From NCBI GenBank assembly GCA_030425925.1, contig JAUHZO010000005.1, forward strand, positions 186,001 through 250,000: a DNA stretch of 64,000 nucleotides, given 5' to 3'. The notes beneath the pieces are model-generated. The model worked only from the letters and a program-made list of their open reading frames with translations. It was not told the DNA's origin and searched no databases. This stretch comes from Alphaproteobacteria bacterium. Its GTDB lineage: Bacteria; Pseudomonadota; Alphaproteobacteria; Rhodobacterales; Rhodobacteraceae. Of this stretch, positions 59,893 through 64,000 are shown piece by piece. Both the position numbers and the translations under genes were made by a program. Positions within the stretch are counted from its first letter, which is position 1, and every line of letters begins with the position of its first letter.

Positions 59893-61218
59893 TCAGGCGG
59901 CGTCGGCGGGGCGGTCGGGCACCGCCAGCCGGTTCACACCCTGCGCCGTCAGTGCCGCGGTCAGCGCGCCCGCCGGTACGTTCTGCACGGCCAGACCGGC
60001 GTCAAGCGCAAGGCCGGCGGCGGTGCCGCAGGCCTGGCCCATGGTCATGCATTGCGGCATGCCGCGGACCGAGGCAAACGCCACCGCGTCCGCCGACAGG
60101 ATGCGCCCGGCAAACATCAGGTTTTCGACATGCTGCGGCACCAGAGACCGGAACGGGATGGTGTAATAGTCACCCTTTTCCAGGGCGGCGTCATGGGTCA
60201 TCCCGCCGTCCGAGCGCATGACATCGTCGACGGGGTTGTCGCAGGCGACCACGCCATCGGCGAATTTCGTGCCGCGGGCCAGGTCGCTGCCGGTCAGGCG
60301 GTACAGCCCCTGCAGCTTGCGCGTCTCGCGCACGCCGACGGTGGGGGACAGCATGGACATGTGCGCCCCGGCAAAGCCCGGCACGTCGCTTCGCAGGAAC
60401 GTCGCCAGCTGATGGCAGCGCCTGCGCCCTTCCTGCGTGGCGCGGCTGACAGCCACCGGGTCGCGCCCGTCGACGCCGCGCACATGCACCGAATTGCAGA
60501 ACACCGTGCCTTCGTGAAAGCCGCGCATCAGGTAGAGCCGCGCCAGATCGGGGTGCAGACGGCCCTCGGCGACGCCGCGCGCGGCGTAGCGCCGGAAATA
60601 GGGATCGGGATCGGCAAAGGCCGCCTGCCAGTCGACGCCCACCATGTGGAACGAGATCGTCACCGCCATCATCGCGCCGCTGGCATCGCCCAGGGCATAG
60701 GGCACCCCGGCCTTGGCCGAGATGTCGCCATCGCCGGAACAGTCGATCACCAGGCGTGCGGCGATCTCCAGCGGGCCGTTGCGGTCGCAGCAGGCGACGC
60801 GGGCGATGCGGGTACCCGACATTTGCGGGGTCAGCGCAAAGGTCCCCAGGTGCAGGTGCACGCCGGCCTCTTCCAGCATCTCGAACATGGTCAGGGTCGC
60901 CACGTCGTGATCATAGACGATTTCCGGCCCGAAATTCTCCAGAGCGCAGGCGCGCTTTTCCGCCGCGGGCGGGTCCATCGCGGACAGGCGCGTGGTCAGT
61001 TCCTCGATCAGGCCGCCCACGATGCGGTCCACCGGGTATCCGCCGCCCCAGGGCATGCCGGGGCAGAACGCCATCACGCCGCCCACCTTGGTGGTGGCCT
61101 CCACCAGCGTGACGTCCAGCCCTTGCCGCGCCGCCGCGATCGCCGCACCGAACCCCGTGGTGCCGCCGCCAATCACCAGAACGTCGGTCTGCGTTTCCCT
61201 GATCGTCTCCTTGTGCAT
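59893..61218 (-). CDS. FAD-dependent oxidoreductase (FAD_oxidored family)
   Basis: A 441-residue flavoprotein. The dinucleotide motif is VLVIGGGTTGFGAAIAAARQG at 14-34, then VEATTKVGGVMAFCPGMPWGGGYPVD and a second FAD contact LVIDCSGDGDISAKAGVPYALGD. The C-terminal FAD block is FAGRILSADAVAFASVRGMPQCMTMGQACGTAAGLALDAG, typical of this family. Substrates are usually small organic molecules, and none is indicated here. ATG 61218 gives the expected N terminus; the ribosome site is weak (gcggcagg directly before the start). It lies upstream of the RTX gene on the same strand, 151 bases apart, and divergent from the RND operon. Confidence 0.85.
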   Translation of the reverse strand: MHKETIRETQTDVLVIGGGTTGFGAAIAAARQGLDVTLVEATTKVGGVMAFCPGMPWGGGYPVDRIVGGLIEELTTRLSAMDPPAAEKRACALENFGPEIVYDHDVATLTMFEMLEEAGVHLHLGTFALTPQMSGTRIARVACCDRNGPLEIAARLVIDCSGDGDISAKAGVPYALGDASGAMMAVTISFHMVGVDWQAAFADPDPYFRRYAARGVAEGRLHPDLARLYLMRGFHEGTVFCNSVHVRGVDGRDPVAVSRATQEGRRRCHQLATFLRSDVPGFAGAHMSMLSPTVGVRETRKLQGLYRLTGSDLARGTKFADGVVACDNPVDDVMRSDGGMTHDAALEKGDYYTIPFRSLVPQHVENLMFAGRILSADAVAFASVRGMPQCMTMGQACGTAAGLALDAGLAVQNVPAGALTAALTAQGVNRLAVPDRPADAA

Positions 61219-61417
61219 CCTGCCGCTTCGTCCCCTGCCTGCATGGCCCTGCATACCCGGTTCGGACCGCGTCTGGCGAGGCCGCAAGCGCCGCGGATCG
61301 CCTGCAAGCGACGTGGCGTCCGGCTGCGGACGGATGACATGCGGCGCGCAGGGGCAACTGACACAGGCCTGGCGTATGTCTAGGCTGAGGCGCGAATCGA
61401 AGGACGGGAATGACGAC

Positions 61418-62515
61418 ATGAAAAAGCTTGCCGCCTTTGTGGCCTTTCTTGCCCTGACCGGCTGTTTCGAAGAAGAGACCGTGGCCGGCGATCCGCCCGT
61501 GCGCGGGCTCAAGACGCATCTGGTCGCCGCCACCGAACGCAGCACCTTGCGGCGCTTTCCCGGCGTTCTCGAACCGACCTCGCTCAACGTGCTGTCCTTC
61601 GACATCTCGGGCAAGCTGACCGCGGTGTCGTTGCAGATCGGCCAGCGGGTTGCCGCCGGAGAGGTGCTGGCCGCGCTGGACACCGAGGCGCTGGAAATCC
61701 AGGTCCGCAATGCCGAGGCCGGGCTGCGTTCGGCCGAGGCGGCGCTGGCCAGGGCCAACGAGGATCTTGCCCGTCAGGAAGAGTTGTTCGAGCGCGGCAC
61801 CATCACCCTGGTGGCCCGCGATGCCGCCCGGACCGAAGCCACCACGCGCGCCGCCCAGCTGGAACAGGCGCAGCAATCGCTGGCCAGCGCCAGGGACACG
61901 CTGGCCAAGGCCGAACTGACGGCACCCTTCGACGCGGTGGTGAACTCGGTCGAGGTCCAGAGCTTTGCCACCGTCACCGCCGCCACTCCCATCGTGTCGC
62001 TTTATGCGCCGGACGTTTTCGAAATCTCGTTCACCGCCGATTTCGAGGTGATCAGCCAGCTGGTGGTCGGCAGCCCGGCCCGGGTGCGCCTGGCCGACCG
62101 CCCCGATCTGGTGCTGGCCGCGCAGGTCAGCGAGATCGGCGCGCGGGCGGACACGGTGTCAAGCTTTCCGGTGGTGCTGAGCCTGACCGAAACCGATCCG
62201 ATCCTGAAGGCCGGCATGGCGGTGGAGGCGTCGCTGGAGTTGCCGCTGCCCGCGGCCGAGGGTTTTCTCATCCCGCTGACGGCGGTGATCAAGGAAGGCA
62301 CGATCGCGGACCAGACCGGCCCGGGTGAGGTGCAGGTCTTTGTGTACGATCCGGCCGGGTCCACCGTGCAGCGCCGCGACATCCGTATCGCCGGGGTGCG
62401 CGAGAACGCGCTGCTGGTGGTGGACGGGCTGAGCGCCGGAGAGCGCGTGGCCTCGGCCGGCGTGTCCTTCCTGCGCGAAGGGCAGGAGGTCCGGCTGCTG
62501 TCCGGGGAGGAGTGA
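61418..62515 (+). CDS. RND efflux periplasmic adaptor lipoprotein (MFP)
   Basis: A 365-residue adaptor. The N terminus MKKLAAFVAFLALTGCF has a lipobox with the lipid-bearing Cys at residue 16. Then come the barrel-sandwich half (TLRRFPGVLEPTSLNVLSFDISGKLTAV), an alpha-helical hairpin (about 100-145, AEAGLRSAEAALARANEDLARQEELFERGTI, AQLEQAQQSLASARDTLAKAEL), and the beta-barrel with IVSLYAPDVFEISFTADFEV. It bridges the inner-membrane RND pump with an outer-membrane channel. A two-base gap separates it from the pump gene. Confidence 0.93.
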   Translation: MKKLAAFVAFLALTGCFEEETVAGDPPVRGLKTHLVAATERSTLRRFPGVLEPTSLNVLSFDISGKLTAVSLQIGQRVAAGEVLAALDTEALEIQVRNAEAGLRSAEAALARANEDLARQEELFERGTITLVARDAARTEATTRAAQLEQAQQSLASARDTLAKAELTAPFDAVVNSVEVQSFATVTAATPIVSLYAPDVFEISFTADFEVISQLVVGSPARVRLADRPDLVLAAQVSEIGARADTVSSFPVVLSLTETDPILKAGMAVEASLELPLPAAEGFLIPLTAVIKEGTIADQTGPGEVQVFVYDPAGSTVQRRDIRIAGVRENALLVVDGLSAGERVASAGVSFLREGQEVRLLSGEE

Positions 62516-62517
62516 CG

Positions 62518-64000
62518 ATGGACCTTCTGACCCGTTTCGGCCTGGAACGGTCGCGCCTGACGATGCTGGTGATGATCGGCCTGCTGCTTCTGGGCACGAT
62601 GACCTATCTGGGCTTGCCCAAACGCGAAAACCCGGCCATCACCATCCGCCAGGTCGTTGTCACCGCGCAGTTTCCCGGCATGTCGCCGGAACGTGTCGAA
62701 GACCTTGTTGCCGTGCCGCTGGAACGTGCCGCGCGCGAGATCGGCGAGGTGGAGGACATCCACACCCTGGTGCTGACCGGACGCACGACCCTGACGCTGT
62801 CGGTCTACAATTCCATCCCGAAGGAAACGCTCGACACCGTGTTTCAGGACATCCGCAACCGGATGGAGGATGCCGGACGCGATCTGCCCAGTGGCACCCA
62901 GGGCCCCTTTGTGAACACCAATTTCGGCGATGTGGCGATTGCCACCATCGCCGTCACCGGCGACGGGTTCGACCCGTCCGAACTGCACGACGCCGCCGAG
63001 GATCTGCGCGACGGCCTGTACCGGCTGGACGGCATCACCAAGGTGTCGATCCACGGCGCGCAGGAGGAACGGATCTGGCTGGAGATCGACAGCCGGCGGC
63101 TGGCGGCCATCGGCGTGCAGATCCCGCAACTGCTCAGCGATCTCAGCGCCCAGAACGTGATCCTGCCCGCGGGGCAGCTGGATGCCGACGGCACCGCCAT
63201 CGTGCTGGAGGCCAATGGCGATCTGGGCTCCATCGAAGAACTGGAGAACGTGCTGACCAAGGTGCCGGGCCTTGCCGGGCTGGTGCGGCTGCGCGACATC
63301 CTGACGGTGCGGCGCGGCTATGTCGATCCGGTGGAAACGCCGATCTTCTTCAACGGCGAACCGGCGCTCTTGGTGGCGGTGGAGATGGCGGATGACCGCG
63401 ACATCCAGAAGGTCGGGCGCGATCTGGCCCGCGCGATCCCGGCGCTGGAGATGACCCAGCCCATCGGCATCAGCTACAATCTGTCCACCTTTCAGGAAAC
63501 CAACGTCACCAATGCGATCAACGACGCGCTGTCGAACGTGGGGCAGACCTTTGCCGTGGTGCTGCTGGTCATGCTGGTCTTTCTGGGGCTCAGGCCCGCG
63601 CTGGTGATCGCCTCCATAGTGCCCTTTGCGGTGATGTTCGCCCTGCTGGGCATGGCCAACATGGGGATCGACCTGCAACAGATCTCCATCGCCGCGGTGA
63701 TCATCTCGCTGGGGCTTCTGGTGGATAACGGGCTTGTCGTCGTCGAGGATATCGAGGCGCGGATCAACGAAGGCGCCGATCCGCAGGCGGCGGCGCTGGC
63801 CACGGGCGGGCAGTTCTTCGTGCCGCTGGCGGTGGCGTCGATCACCACGGTGTCGGCCTTTGTGCCCATGCTGATCCTTGAAGGCACCGAGGGCGAATTC
63901 GCGTTCTCGCTGGGGGCCGTCGTGGGGCTGATGCTGGCCGGGTCCTGGCTGTCGGCGCATTACATGCTGCCCTTTTTGGCTGCCCGGCTGATCCGTCCGC
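62518..64000 (+). CDS. RND efflux inner-membrane transporter, partial
   Basis: The gene runs off the right edge; 494 residues are visible of an expected 1000 or more. It starts MDLLTRFGLERSRLTMLVMIGLLLLGTMTYLGLPKRENPAITIRQVVVTAQFPGMSPERVEDLVAVPLE, a typical RND beginning. The porter domain and the membrane segments from GQTFAVVLLVMLVFLGL follow. In the segment that holds the proton-relay aspartates of AcrB (D407-D408), the sequence is GLLVDNGLVVVED, so the first Asp (403) is kept and the second is Asn404. The stop of the adaptor gene is 2 bases before the ATG. Confidence 0.93.
   Translation, partial: MDLLTRFGLERSRLTMLVMIGLLLLGTMTYLGLPKRENPAITIRQVVVTAQFPGMSPERVEDLVAVPLERAAREIGEVEDIHTLVLTGRTTLTLSVYNSIPKETLDTVFQDIRNRMEDAGRDLPSGTQGPFVNTNFGDVAIATIAVTGDGFDPSELHDAAEDLRDGLYRLDGITKVSIHGAQEERIWLEIDSRRLAAIGVQIPQLLSDLSAQNVILPAGQLDADGTAIVLEANGDLGSIEELENVLTKVPGLAGLVRLRDILTVRRGYVDPVETPIFFNGEPALLVAVEMADDRDIQKVGRDLARAIPALEMTQPIGISYNLSTFQETNVTNAINDALSNVGQTFAVVLLVMLVFLGLRPALVIASIVPFAVMFALLGMANMGIDLQQISIAAVIISLGLLVDNGLVVVEDIEARINEGADPQAAALATGGQFFVPLAVASITTVSAFVPMLILEGTEGEFAFSLGAVVGLMLAGSWLSAHYMLPFLAARLIRP

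Overview
The window is GC-rich chromosomal DNA from an alphaproteobacterium, most likely of the Rhodobacteraceae (Roseobacter group). The call rests on gene content: a GapR/DUF2312 nucleoid protein, an NDUFA12-type complex I accessory protein, the MlaD-DUF2155-aat-accC-accB neighbourhood, an isolated FliM/FliN-like protein, and a SoxF-type flavoprotein tail at the left edge. No plasmid or phage core genes are visible.

1-10 kb is mostly housekeeping: the end of a sulfide dehydrogenase flavoprotein gene, a photolyase-related protein with its domains in reversed order, clpP-clpX, a RidA-like protein, NDUFA12, MlaD, DUF2155, aat, accBC and an acyl-CoA synthetase.

10-24 kb looks like an acetate/short-chain acyl unit. 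It has a five-gene LIV-type ABC transporter followed by acs, a divergent XRE/ScfR-type regulator, and a two-component set made of a lone receiver protein, a small membrane protein and a symporter-histidine kinase of the CrbS type. A FliM/FliN-like gene follows.

24-31 kb holds a persulfide/sulfur cluster (DUF442 sulfurtransferase, two YeeE/YedE halves, MBL dioxygenase) behind a palindromic operator, a DksA-like protein, a FadJ-like protein that has lost its dehydrogenase catalytic His, GapR and tRNA-Thr(TGT).

31-44 kb is accessory DNA. An AT-rich stretch with an IS3-family remnant follows the tRNA. Then come four tandem, overlapping, paralogous winged-helix/TPR regulators, a LuxR-GAF gene broken by a nonsense codon, a truncated LuxR protein carrying the same central domain as the four regulators, an NTF2-GNAT-MFS operon, a second GNAT paralogous to the first, and a LysR regulator.

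44-55 kb is one long minus-strand gene set (aldehyde dehydrogenase, LIV-type transporter, second aldehyde dehydrogenase, coniferyl-alcohol-dehydrogenase-like SDR, flotillin) divergent from an AraC regulator. It reads as an uptake-and-oxidation pathway for an aromatic alcohol or aldehyde.

55-64 kb holds a very large RTX/beta-helix secreted protein split by a single-base frameshift, an FAD-dependent oxidoreductase, and the start of an RND efflux operon that runs off the right edge.
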